Positions 1 to 8,142 of a stretch of DNA of 46,124 nucleotides are shown in pieces. Numbering within the stretch: the stretch's first letter is position 1; each line of letters begins with the position of its first letter. This stretch comes from Lachnospiraceae bacterium (GTDB taxonomy: Bacteria > Bacillota > Clostridia > Lachnospirales > Lachnospiraceae), in NCBI GenBank assembly GCA_011959925.1, contig BLMD01000396.1:1-46124 (forward strand). The letters are read 5' to 3'. The translations under genes were made by a program, and so were the position numbers. The notes under the pieces were generated by a model, which saw only the letters and a program-made list of their open reading frames with translations, was not told where the DNA came from and searched no databases.

Positions 1-339
1 GCCGTAAAGATGAAAGTTGTGTTCCATGAAGACATTGCGGAGCCGATTTTTGCATTTTCGTTCAAAAATCTGCTGGGAATCGAATTATGCGGAACGAATA
101 CGATGTTTGAAAAAATTGAAATTACGCCGAAGGCTGCCGGAGACGTGCAGGTGATTTCGTTTGTGCAGGATATGGATCTGCAGGGGGGCGAGTATCTGCT
201 GTCGTTAGGATGCACGGGATATCCGCACGGGGAATTTACCGTATACCACAGGCTGTACGATGTCTGCAACCTGACCGTCGTGTCGACGAAGAATACGGTG
301 GGATATTATGATATGAATACAAAAATTACAGTGGAATAA
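1..339 (+). CDS. Wzt-type polysaccharide ABC transporter ATPase, C-terminal carbohydrate-binding domain (5' partial)
   Basis: The reading frame is open from the first base, so this is the 3' end of a longer gene; the internal Met at base 10 is not a convincing start and has no Shine-Dalgarno. The roughly 112 visible residues alternate short beta-strand-like stretches (IEITPKAAGD, EYLLSLGCTG, NLTVVSTKNTVGYYD) in the manner of the Wzt C-terminal beta-sandwich, which in O9a-type systems binds the finished end of the polymer before export. The nucleotide-binding domain would lie upstream of the window. The next gene, 12 bases on, looks like a WbdD-type chain-terminating protein, which supports the call because the two act together in known systems. 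The domain is recognised from its pattern only; the ATPase half cannot be seen. Confidence 0.65.
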   Translation, partial: AVKMKVVFHEDIAEPIFAFSFKNLLGIELCGTNTMFEKIEITPKAAGDVQVISFVQDMDLQGGEYLLSLGCTGYPHGEFTVYHRLYDVCNLTVVSTKNTVGYYDMNTKITVE

Positions 340-351
340 CGGGGGACTGCT

Positions 352-2226
352 ATGGATATTTTTACCGAATCCCATTTAAGGGCGAACAGTATCGCATGGC
401 TTCCGGTCAGACAGACAGACAGTGTGTGTTACCTTGGTAAAGATACGGATGTCATTGCAGAAAAACTGCGCCTGCTTACGCAGAACACAGACTGCATTGA
501 GCATGCGAAAGAGCTTTTTGGACAGAAAACATATGATTATCTGATCTGCATGGGCGCCGATCTTGAGTCGGAGCTTGCATTTTTTGGAAAAGCGCTTGCC
601 GCAGACGGCAGGCTGGTTCTTGGAGTGGAAAATGCCTATGGAATGAAGTATCTGGCCGGTACAAAAGAGATTGCTTCCGGCGCGTATTTTAGTTCCGTGG
701 AAGGGTTAAAAGAGGCCGGGGGATATACAAAAGAAGAGATATGCGCCCTGTTGCGCCAGGAGGGATTTTCCGAGATACGGTTTTATTATCCGTTTCCGGA
801 TTATCGGTTTGCGATGAGTATTTATTCGGACGATTATCTGCCCAAACAGGGAGAATTGATCGATCAGATCGGCAATTTTGATTCGGAACGCATGGTGTTA
901 TTTGACGAAGCAAATGCCATGGATGCGGCGATTGCCCGCGGAAAATTTACGGAATTTTCCAATTCGTACCTGGTCGTGGCGGGAAAAGAAAAAGCAAGAC
1001 CGCTGACGGACGAAAGAGGGGAGACGGTTTCATTTGTAAAATTTTCCAACGACAGGGGAGCGGCGCATAACATCCGGACTTATATTACAACATCGGCTAA
1101 TCAGACGAAGCATCTGCGGAAGACGGCGGATACGCAGGCGGCAAAGTCGCATATACAGCGCCTTGTCCAAACGGCGCAGAAGCTTACGAAGCTGTATGAG
1201 GGAAGCGGTTTTCTGGTCAACGCCTGCAAAGCGTATGAAGGCGGCGTTGAGCTTGAATTTTTGCATGGCCATACGATGGAAGAAGAGCTGGACCGCTGGA
1301 TCGAACGCGGCGAATATGATCTGGCGGCTGAAAAATTTCTTGCCGTATTGAAAGAAATCGCTTCTGTCAGCGGCAAAGAAACATTTTATATGACCGAAGA
1401 ATTTCGAAACGTATTTGGGGATGTGACGCTTCCCCAGGGGCTTTTAGCGGCTCCGGTCAGCGATATCGATCTGATTATGCCCAATGTACTGGTATTAAAA
1501 GACAATCAAAAAACGATCATTGATTATGAATGGACGTTTTATTTTCCCGTACCGGTGAACTTTATGTTATACCGCAATATCCGTTACTATGCCGATACGA
1601 CGGCGGCGCGCAGGGTATTGGACCCGGCCGCCCTGTATGAAAAGCTCGGCATTTCCAAAGAGGAGCTTGCGGCATATGCGTCGATGGAAGAATCGTTCCA
1701 GCAGTATGTGTTAGGTTCTCATACGCCGATGCGCCGGCTGTATCAGCAGGCTGGCAAACCGGCATATCATGTCAGCAGTATTTTGCATGTCATCGACCGG
1801 CTAGAACGCGTACGCGCGCTTCAGGTTTATTTTGACAGGGGCTCGGGATTTCGGGAAGAGGATACGGCCACGTATCACAGCAAGGCGCTGGACGGAACGT
1901 ATCGCCTGGAAGTACCCGTTTCCGGGGAGGTATCGGGGCTGCGTATCGATCCCGGCAGTCAGGCGTGTACGGTAGAGATTCGGCGGCTGGCATGGAAAGG
2001 ACAAAAAGAATCCGTGCTTTCGTTTGTCAGCAACGGACATAAAATGGCGGGCAGCATGTATCTGTTTGATACGGACGATCCGAATATTCTGCTGACAGAT
2101 CTTCCGGCGGGAGAGAAGATCCTGCAGATCGATCTGCGCATCGATTCTATGAGCCTTGCGGCAGCCGAATGGATTGCACCGAAGATCGATGCAAAGTATA
2201 AGCTGAAAAAAATCCTGAAGAGATAG
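352..2226 (+). CDS. WbdD-like methyltransferase/kinase-like two-domain protein
   Basis: A 624-residue cytoplasmic protein without membrane segments. Residues about 20-160 resemble a class I SAM methyltransferase core (YDYLICMGADLES, then a GRLVLGVENAYGMKYL strand), but the usual glycine-rich motif I is reduced to VCYLGKDTD near residue 25, so methyl transfer is uncertain. Residues about 225-430 look like a protein-kinase/aminoglycoside-kinase fold: a lysine in VSFVKFSND, a catalytic-loop-like DIDLIMPNVLVL and a metal-binding-like TIIDYEWTF. The C-terminal 100 residues are of unknown fold. Known WbdD methylates or phosphorylates the non-reducing end of O9a chains to stop growth, and Wzt then recognises that cap. 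The neighbouring Wzt domain suggests the same job here (inference). The gene starts at ATG 352, after GGGGG, and sits 10 bases before the sugar transferase. Confidence 0.55.
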   Translation: MDIFTESHLRANSIAWLPVRQTDSVCYLGKDTDVIAEKLRLLTQNTDCIEHAKELFGQKTYDYLICMGADLESELAFFGKALAADGRLVLGVENAYGMKYLAGTKEIASGAYFSSVEGLKEAGGYTKEEICALLRQEGFSEIRFYYPFPDYRFAMSIYSDDYLPKQGELIDQIGNFDSERMVLFDEANAMDAAIARGKFTEFSNSYLVVAGKEKARPLTDERGETVSFVKFSNDRGAAHNIRTYITTSANQTKHLRKTADTQAAKSHIQRLVQTAQKLTKLYEGSGFLVNACKAYEGGVELEFLHGHTMEEELDRWIERGEYDLAAEKFLAVLKEIASVSGKETFYMTEEFRNVFGDVTLPQGLLAAPVSDIDLIMPNVLVLKDNQKTIIDYEWTFYFPVPVNFMLYRNIRYYADTTAARRVLDPAALYEKLGISKEELAAYASMEESFQQYVLGSHTPMRRLYQQAGKPAYHVSSILHVIDRLERVRALQVYFDRGSGFREEDTATYHSKALDGTYRLEVPVSGEVSGLRIDPGSQACTVEIRRLAWKGQKESVLSFVSNGHKMAGSMYLFDTDDPNILLTDLPAGEKILQIDLRIDSMSLAAAEWIAPKIDAKYKLKKILKR

Positions 2227-2236
2227 TGAGGTTCTT

Positions 2237-3610
2237 ATGAAATGGTCATCTTCATTAAAAACAAAGCGCATGATTATGTTCTGGTCAAAGATGCTGATCG
2301 TAGCGCTGCAGACCGGATTATACGGCTGTTTGTGGTATCAGCATTATAAGGATTTGATGCCGTTTGAATATTTCAGGCGCGGCAACTGGGCAATCGTCGG
2401 ACTCTACGCCGTGTTTATTCTGGTCTTTTCCAGGGCGTTCGGAGCATTGAAGGTAGGGTATTTAAAGACATGGGATATCATGTATTCCCAGTTTCTTACG
2501 ATTTTGTGCGTCAACGGGGTTACGTATCTGCAGTTGTCTTTGATCAACGGAGACTGGAAATTTTTAGACAACAGCGGGCCGATGTTTTTCCTCTGTCTGT
2601 TGGATTTTATGCTTGTGCTGGCCTGGGCGCTGTTTATGCGCTGGATCTATGCGATCATTTATCCGCCGCATGAAATGCTGCTGATTTACGGACAGATCAG
2701 CCCGGATGTGATCATTCAGAAAATAGAGTCCCGAAAAGACAAGTATCATGTAAAAGAAAAGATCCCGCTCCTTGCCGGAATGGATGTGGTTTATGCCAAA
2801 ATCCTGAAGTATCACGCCGTATTGATCGGGGATATTCCGGTACAGGAAAGAAATCAGCTGATCAAATACTGTTTTGAACAAAATATCCGTTGTTACGGGA
2901 TTCCCAAAATCACGGATATTATGATCCGGCATTCTGAGAGCATCGACCTGTTTGATACGCCGCTGCTGTTATTCCGTAATAACGGGCTGACTTACCGCCA
3001 GATGTTTGTCAAGCGGACCATGGACATAGCGATTTCACTGGCAGGCATCCTTCTTTCCTCTCCCGTCATGCTTCTGATTGCGGCCGCAGTCAAATGTTAT
3101 GACGGCGGGCCTGTGTTTTACCGGCAGAAGCGTCAGACCAAAGACGCCAGGGAGTTTGAGATCTTAAAATTCAGAAGCATGATCGTAGATTCCGAAAAAA
3201 ACGGCGCACGTCTGGCAAAAGAGCATGACAATCGGATTACGCCGGTCGGAAGAGTAATCCGCAGGCTGCATTTTGACGAGCTGCCGCAGTTGTTTAATAT
3301 TTTAAAAGGCGATATGGCGTTTGTCGGGCCGAGACCGGAACGAAAAGAGATTACGGAAGAATACCAAAGAGCGATTCCGGAATTTCCCTATCGGCTGAAA
3401 GTCAAAGCCGGACTGACCGGTTATGCGCAGGTATACGGGCAGTACAATACGGTTCCGTACGATAAGCTGAAGCTGGATCTGACCTATATTACCAACTATT
3501 CTTTATGGCTGGACATCAAATTAATGATACTGACCGTCCGTATCCTGTTTCAGAAAGAAAAATCCGAAGGCGTGGACGATACCCAGGAAACGGCGCTGAA
3601 AAAAGAGTGA
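2237..3610 (+). CDS. Polyisoprenyl-phosphate hexose-1-phosphate transferase (WbaP/WcaJ type)
   Basis: This 457-residue membrane enzyme should start a glycan by moving a sugar-1-phosphate from a nucleotide sugar to undecaprenyl phosphate. About four N-terminal hydrophobic helices (residues 15-140) precede a CoA-binding-like soluble region (about 145-250). A re-entrant helix follows (FVKRTMDIAISLAGILLSSP), then the catalytic domain: FYRQKRQTKDAREFEILKFRSM, the Asp-Glu pair in LHFDELPQLFNILKGDM and FVGPRPERKEI, ending with KAGLTGYAQV. These are the signature elements of the bacterial sugar transferase family. It belongs to the long WbaP/WcaJ class, unlike the short PglC-type enzyme at 20.5 kb, so the window carries two separate initiating enzymes. 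The sugar specificity (hexose or amino sugar) cannot be read. It starts at ATG 2237 after GTGAGG. Confidence 0.88.
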   Translation: MKWSSSLKTKRMIMFWSKMLIVALQTGLYGCLWYQHYKDLMPFEYFRRGNWAIVGLYAVFILVFSRAFGALKVGYLKTWDIMYSQFLTILCVNGVTYLQLSLINGDWKFLDNSGPMFFLCLLDFMLVLAWALFMRWIYAIIYPPHEMLLIYGQISPDVIIQKIESRKDKYHVKEKIPLLAGMDVVYAKILKYHAVLIGDIPVQERNQLIKYCFEQNIRCYGIPKITDIMIRHSESIDLFDTPLLLFRNNGLTYRQMFVKRTMDIAISLAGILLSSPVMLLIAAAVKCYDGGPVFYRQKRQTKDAREFEILKFRSMIVDSEKNGARLAKEHDNRITPVGRVIRRLHFDELPQLFNILKGDMAFVGPRPERKEITEEYQRAIPEFPYRLKVKAGLTGYAQVYGQYNTVPYDKLKLDLTYITNYSLWLDIKLMILTVRILFQKEKSEGVDDTQETALKKE

Positions 3611-3621
3611 GAGGTACGGAA

Positions 3622-4437
3622 ATGAAACCTTATTCGGTATTGATGGCAGTTTATCAGAAAGAAAAAGCAGAATATTTGAAAGAAAGCATCGTCAGCATGC
3701 TCAGCCAGACCGTGCCGGCAGACGAAATCGTCATTGTTTGCGACGGACCGCTGACGGATGCACTGGATCAGGTTATAAAAGAAATGATAAACGATTGTCC
3801 CGGCCTGTTTCGGATCGTTCGCCTGAAACGTCAGGGAGGACTCGGCAATGCCTTAAAAACAGGCGTGGATGCCTGCCGGAACGAATGGATTGCACGGATG
3901 GACAGTGACGATATCAGCGTTTCGGACAGGTGCGAACGGCAGCTTCGCGCACAGGAGCAGACGGGGGCAGATCTTGTGGGAGGATTTGCAGAGGAGTTTA
4001 CCAAAGATATATCAGACAGTAAAGCAAGCCGGGCTGTACCGGAAACAGACGGAGAAATCAGGCGGTTTGCCAGGCGGAGAAATCCGTTTAACCATCCGAC
4101 CGTTATGTTTCGCAAATCTGCCGTGCTGACGGCAGGCAGCTACAGAGACTGCGCCTGCTTTGAAGATTATGATCTTTGGACGCGGATGCTTGGATGCGGC
4201 GCAAAAGGGTATAATATACAAAAGACGCTTGTGTACATGCGCGCCGGAGACGGGATGTATGCACGGCGCGGCGGACTGCGGTATGCGCTGCGGGGGGTAA
4301 ACGCCCGGTGGAGGATTTACCGGGGCGGGTATTGCGGTCTGTGGGATTTTTTTGTTTCTTCTGGCGGACAGGTATTGGTGTCATTGATTCCGGTGAAATG
4401 CAGGAGTGGGTTTTATCGGAGGTTTTTGCGGCGATAG
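3622..4437 (+). CDS. Family 2 glycosyltransferase
   Basis: A 271-residue GT-A fold glycosyltransferase. The start is placed at ATG 3622 because it follows GAGAGGTACGGA and gives the typical GT2 N-terminus MKPYSVLMAVYQKEK; the longer open frame from 3505 overlaps the previous gene. Visible GT2 elements are IVCDGPLTD (first aspartate), GGLGNALKTGVDACRNEWIA, the metal-binding RMDSDDIS and NPFNHPTVMFRKSAV, followed by FEDYDLWTRML, the acceptor/catalytic region of WcaA/RgpB-like enzymes. The C-terminus is basic and probably membrane-associated. It lies 11 bases after the initiating transferase, so it probably adds the second sugar of that unit (inference). It carries a G6 run near 4282 that does not disturb the frame. 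Donor and linkage are unknown. Confidence 0.85.
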   Translation: MKPYSVLMAVYQKEKAEYLKESIVSMLSQTVPADEIVIVCDGPLTDALDQVIKEMINDCPGLFRIVRLKRQGGLGNALKTGVDACRNEWIARMDSDDISVSDRCERQLRAQEQTGADLVGGFAEEFTKDISDSKASRAVPETDGEIRRFARRRNPFNHPTVMFRKSAVLTAGSYRDCACFEDYDLWTRMLGCGAKGYNIQKTLVYMRAGDGMYARRGGLRYALRGVNARWRIYRGGYCGLWDFFVSSGGQVLVSLIPVKCRSGFYRRFLRR

Positions 4438-4451
4438 CCGGCCGCATCAAA

Positions 4452-4480
4452 TTGACGCACATATAGCCTTGTGCTATAAT
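4452..4480 (+). promoter_or_regulatory. Sigma-A-type promoter with extended -10, ahead of licD
   Basis: TTGACG (4452-4457), a 17-base spacer and TATAAT (4475-4480), with TG one base before the -10 (TGCTATAAT). This is nearly the full consensus. It lies in the 73-base gap after the GT2 gene and about 30 bases before the LicD start, so it should drive the LicD to SDR operon separately from the upstream genes. No hairpin terminator is seen before it. Confidence 0.82.
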
Positions 4481-4510
4481 GCAACGTAAATTGGAAAAGG
4501 ACTGGAAAAT

Positions 4511-5308
4511 ATGAAGGAATTAGAGGGATTACAGCGTCGTTTGACGGAAATGCTGCTGGCGTTCAGGCAATTTACCGATGCACATGGGCTCACTTTTTTT
4601 CTGGTGGGAGGAAGCGCGCTGGGCGCCTGCCGCCATCATGGATTTATCCCGTGGGATGACGATGTGGATATCGCTATGATGCGCTCTGATTTTGAAAAAA
4701 TGGAACAGATCATGGAAACAAAAGAACGACGCATCGGAGAATTTTTGTATTCTCCGGTAGAAGACCATGTCATTCCGGAGGCTCCGATCGGCTATCTCTA
4801 CGATACCAGACATGCGGATCAGGGCTATGAGAACGTGGCGAAGATCGACATTCATCCGATTGACGGCGTGCCGAAACATCGCTTTTTGCGGAAGATACAG
4901 ATGATTTCTTCTTTGATTTATTATTTGTCGGAATACCGGCTTCCGGTTAAAAATAAAGGGAAGAAAATCCGTGCGGTTTCAAAGGTAATTCTGACTGTGA
5001 CGCCGGATATTTTGTTTCGATTTTATATGAGGGTAACAAAAAAAATTATGACGGCGTGGAGCGATGGGAGCAGCGAGAATATCTGCAGTCTCTTCGGCGT
5101 TGCGGGGTATCAGCGGGAAGTCATGCCGCTGCGTTATCTGATGCCGCTTCAGGAAGCTTCTTTTGCAGGGGAGACGTTTTTGGTTCCCGGAGACCTGCAT
5201 CATTATTTAAAGCGGCTGTACGGGGATTACCGAAAACTGCCGCCGAAAGAAGAACGTTATCCGAGACACGACAGTTATTTGATATATCAGGAGAGTGAGA
5301 GCGAGTGA
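4511..5308 (+). CDS. LicD-family phosphotransferase
   Basis: A 265-residue LicD-type protein. The N-terminus has the nucleotidyltransferase-fold signature: LVGGSALGACRHHGFIPW directly followed by DDDVDIAMMRSDFEKM (residues about 35-70). Family members move a phospho-alcohol (phosphocholine in pneumococcus, phospho-glycerol or -ribitol in others) from a CDP-linked donor to a glycan. Here the following genes use or make CDP-alcohols (two CDP-glycerol transferase-like proteins and a TarI-like cytidylyltransferase), and no choline kinase or LicC was seen in the window. Phosphoglycerol or phosphoribitol transfer is therefore likelier than phosphocholine (inference). The start at ATG 4511 follows GGAAAAGGA. 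The stop codon overlaps the GTG start of the next gene, so the two are probably translationally coupled. Confidence 0.85.
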   Translation: MKELEGLQRRLTEMLLAFRQFTDAHGLTFFLVGGSALGACRHHGFIPWDDDVDIAMMRSDFEKMEQIMETKERRIGEFLYSPVEDHVIPEAPIGYLYDTRHADQGYENVAKIDIHPIDGVPKHRFLRKIQMISSLIYYLSEYRLPVKNKGKKIRAVSKVILTVTPDILFRFYMRVTKKIMTAWSDGSSENICSLFGVAGYQREVMPLRYLMPLQEASFAGETFLVPGDLHHYLKRLYGDYRKLPPKEERYPRHDSYLIYQESESE

Positions 5309-6588
5309 AAACCTGGGTGATAAAACTGCGCCATCTTGCTAAAAAGGTAATTGCATACAGCATAGAGGGCGAAGAAAAAGTGTACCGTTTGAAGCATACG
5401 CCGTTTCGGGTGAAAAGACATTATACCCGCCGGTATCACCGGGAGCTGGAAGGTCTTTTTGTGCAGCCGGATAAGATTGTGGTGGATAATTATATGGGCA
5501 GAGGATACGGCTGCAACGGAAAGTATGTGACCCAGGCGCTGCTTGCGTCGGGCGAAGCGCTGGATATTGTCTGGACGGTGAAAGATCCTGCGGGGCAGCA
5601 GGAGCAGTTTCCGAAAGGCGTTCGCCTGGTACGGTACGGATCGCCGGAGGCGCTGCGGGAATATGCGACGGCGGGAATCTGGCTGTGCAATTATCACCTG
5701 ATGCAGTATCTGCACAGGGGACTGTTAAAAAAACCGGAGCAGACGTATATTCAGATGTGGCACGGTTCGTTTGGGATTAAGAAAATAGAAAATGACTGCA
5801 GAAATCTGACGGAGGATAAAAACTGGACGTTTCTGGCGGAAAAGAACTCCAAATTTACGGATTACTGGATCTCCAACGGCAGATTTGAGACGGAAATATA
5901 CAGACGGGCTTTTTGGGATGTGGAACATGTGCTGGAATACGGGCATCCGAGAAACGACGTTTTTTTTCACGGAAGGGAGCGTCAGGCAAGATCTTTTGTA
6001 GAACGATATGTCGGCAGGACAAATGAAAAGTTTCTATTATATGTGCCTACATTTCGGGACGATGATACAACGCAGAAACAGGCACCGGATCTTTTGCGCA
6101 TCCGGCAGTCTCTTACCAGACGTTTCGGAGGGAACTGGACGATTCTTGTCCGGATGCATCCGAGAATGCGGGAATCCTTGATCACAGAAGAACTTGTGCA
6201 GGCAGGCGGCATGGATGTGACGGGTTATCCGGATATCCAGGAGCTTTTGGCTGCGGCGGATGCGGTGATCACGGATTATTCCAGCGCCGTGTTTGATTTC
6301 CTTTTGACAGGGCGTCCGGCGTTTCTTTACGCGCCGGATTATGACGATTATCAGCAGATGCGGGGACTTTACTACCCCTTATGGGAAACGCCGTTTCCGA
6401 TTGCTTCGGATAACGACGGGCTTGCGGAACGGATCCTGGAGTTTGATGAAGATGCGTATCGAAAACGGACGGAAGCATTTCTGGAAGGAAAAGGTTCTGT
6501 GGAAGACGGACGGGCGGCAGAACGGACGGCGGAATTGATTTTGGATACGGTACGGCAAAACAGAGAAAGGCAGAGGCAGGGAGATTGA
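5305..6588 (+). CDS. CDP-glycerol:glycerophosphotransferase-like enzyme (TagB/TagF family)
   Basis: A 427-residue member of the teichoic-acid primase/polymerase family, transferring glycerol-phosphate or a related polyol phosphate from a CDP donor to a lipid-linked acceptor at the inner membrane face. Family blocks are seen in order: YIQMWHGSFGIKKIE with the conserved His (about residue 150), EYGHPRNDVFF, LLYVPTFRDDDT, ILVRMHPRM with the second conserved His, then VITDYSSAVFDFLLTGRPAFLY, the CDP-binding end. The N-terminus is basic and amphipathic (KLRHLAKKVIAYSIEG), fitting peripheral membrane attachment. The GTG start at 5305 overlaps the licD stop (GTGA). Only about 120 residues precede the catalytic blocks, so it is the short TagB-like form. 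Whether it adds one unit or many cannot be read from sequence. Confidence 0.85.
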   Translation: MKTWVIKLRHLAKKVIAYSIEGEEKVYRLKHTPFRVKRHYTRRYHRELEGLFVQPDKIVVDNYMGRGYGCNGKYVTQALLASGEALDIVWTVKDPAGQQEQFPKGVRLVRYGSPEALREYATAGIWLCNYHLMQYLHRGLLKKPEQTYIQMWHGSFGIKKIENDCRNLTEDKNWTFLAEKNSKFTDYWISNGRFETEIYRRAFWDVEHVLEYGHPRNDVFFHGRERQARSFVERYVGRTNEKFLLYVPTFRDDDTTQKQAPDLLRIRQSLTRRFGGNWTILVRMHPRMRESLITEELVQAGGMDVTGYPDIQELLAAADAVITDYSSAVFDFLLTGRPAFLYAPDYDDYQQMRGLYYPLWETPFPIASDNDGLAERILEFDEDAYRKRTEAFLEGKGSVEDGRAAERTAELILDTVRQNRERQRQGD

Positions 6589-6589
6589 T

Positions 6590-7363
6590 ATGGAACATTT
6601 TAATGCATTTTGGAAACGCAGGGGGCTTTTGTGGGAGCTTGTTAAACGGGGGATTAAATTGAGATACCGCAAATCCTATCTGGGGATTGTCTGGTCGCTG
6701 CTGGAACCGCTGCTTTCTACGATTGTATTGACGATTGTGTTCGGAACGCTGCTGGGAAGAGGCGGCAGGGATTTTCCCCTGTATGTTTTATGCGGCAGGC
6801 TGTTGTACAGCTTTTTTGCGTCTTCCACAAAATCGGCGGCAAGGTCGATCCGCGCCAATTCTTCAATGATCAAAAAAGTTTATGTACCGAAATATTTATA
6901 TCCGCTCTCGAGCATTTTGTTTAATTATATTATTACGGGAATTTCCCTTCTGGTGTTGATCCCGTTATGCATTTACTGCAGGCAGTATCCGACGTTTCAC
7001 ATGCTGTATTCGTTTCTTCCCTTTGCCGTATTGTTTATCCTGACGTACGGCTGCGGTATGATTCTGGCAACCATCACCGTGTTTTTCCGGGATATGGAAT
7101 ATTTATGGGATGTTTTACTGACACTGATCATGTATTCCAGCGCGATCATGTATACGCCGGAGAAACTGATGAAAAGCGGTTATGACTGGATTTTAAAATA
7201 CAATCCTCTCTTTTGCGTGATTACAAACTTTAGAGATGCGATCATGGGAAATCCGATGGAATGGGATTATCTGCTGACTGCCGCCGTGATCGGAACGGCG
7301 CTCTCTGTGATCGGAACCTATCTGTTTTATAAGAAACAGGATGAATTTATTCTGGCAATGTAG
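6590..7363 (+). CDS. tagG: Teichoic acid/polysaccharide ABC exporter permease (TagG/Wzm family)
   Basis: A 257-residue ABC-2-type permease with about six membrane helices. The N-terminal cytoplasmic interface helix ELVKRGIKLRYRKSYLGI, then VWSLLEPLLSTIVLTIVF, is the hallmark of TagG/Wzm/RfbA proteins; the end, KYNPLFCVITNFRDAIMG, is also typical. It forms the membrane channel that exports undecaprenyl-diphosphate-linked polymer, together with the ATPase encoded 24 bases downstream. It begins one base after the preceding stop (TGATATG), behind AGGGAG. Placement between two CDP-glycerol transferase-like genes points to a teichoic-acid-like cargo. Confidence 0.9.
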   Translation: MEHFNAFWKRRGLLWELVKRGIKLRYRKSYLGIVWSLLEPLLSTIVLTIVFGTLLGRGGRDFPLYVLCGRLLYSFFASSTKSAARSIRANSSMIKKVYVPKYLYPLSSILFNYIITGISLLVLIPLCIYCRQYPTFHMLYSFLPFAVLFILTYGCGMILATITVFFRDMEYLWDVLLTLIMYSSAIMYTPEKLMKSGYDWILKYNPLFCVITNFRDAIMGNPMEWDYLLTAAVIGTALSVIGTYLFYKKQDEFILAM

Positions 7364-7387
7364 TGAGAGATTCAAGAAAGGTACGCT

Positions 7388-8122
7388 ATGGGAAAAGAAA
7401 CGTTGATATTGGAAGATATCGGGATTAAATTTAATCTGGCCGCAAAAAGATCAAAGGAGATCAAAGATATCCTGCCGTCGCTGTTTAGAAACGGAAAAAA
7501 ACAGGAGTTTTGGGCGTTGAAGGATATCAATTTTTCACTGGAACGGGGAGACCGCCTGGGCATTCTCGGATTAAACGGAGCGGGGAAAAGTACGCTGTTA
7601 AAAGTGATTGCCGGCGTATTTAAGCCGACGGAAGGAAAAGTGACGCATAAAGGAACGATCGTTCCGCTTTTAGAGCTTGGAGCGGGGTTTGAAAAACAGT
7701 ATACCGGAACGGAAAATATCTTTCTGTACGGGGCGATGCTTGGGTACAGCAAGAAGTACCTGGAGCGCAAATACGATGAAATCGTTAAATTTTCGGGACT
7801 GAAAAAATTCATCGACGTACCGATACAAAATTATTCTTCCGGTATGCGTTCCAAACTGGGATTTTCGATTGCGACGATTGCAGAGCCGGAAATTCTGATT
7901 CTGGATGAAGTACTCTCCGTCGGGGACGGAAAATTCCGCAGGAAAAGCGAGGACAAGATTCACAGCATGATGGAAGGCGGAACGACGGTATTGTTTGTGT
8001 CCCATTCTCTCGAACAGGTGAAGCGGATCTGCAACAAAGCCATGATTCTGGAAAACGGAAAGATTTTGGAATTCGGAGAGATTGACCACATCTCGGAGAG
8101 ATACGCAAAAATGTTAGAGTAG
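7388..8122 (+). CDS. tagH: Teichoic acid/polysaccharide ABC exporter ATPase (TagH/Wzt family, short form)
   Basis: A 244-residue ATP-binding subunit paired with the permease just upstream. Walker A is GLNGAGKST (about residue 64), the signature is NYSSGMRSKLGF, Walker B is ILILDEVLSVGD, and the switch histidine is in VSHSLEQV. The protein stops soon after the nucleotide-binding domain, with no C-terminal carbohydrate-binding domain. It therefore differs from the Wzt-like protein at the left edge and should not read a chain-end cap. The start follows GAAAGGTACGCT. Two polysaccharide ATPases of different types in one locus suggest two separate export lines. Confidence 0.92.
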   Translation: MGKETLILEDIGIKFNLAAKRSKEIKDILPSLFRNGKKQEFWALKDINFSLERGDRLGILGLNGAGKSTLLKVIAGVFKPTEGKVTHKGTIVPLLELGAGFEKQYTGTENIFLYGAMLGYSKKYLERKYDEIVKFSGLKKFIDVPIQNYSSGMRSKLGFSIATIAEPEILILDEVLSVGDGKFRRKSEDKIHSMMEGGTTVLFVSHSLEQVKRICNKAMILENGKILEFGEIDHISERYAKMLE

Positions 8123-8142
8123 TATCCGGAAAGGGAAAAACG

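Noticed and set aside
181-186. G6 run in the Wzt-like gene (and another G6 near 4282 in the GT2 gene)
   Set aside because: Short, and both genes remain in frame with normal ends, so there is no sign of a switch.
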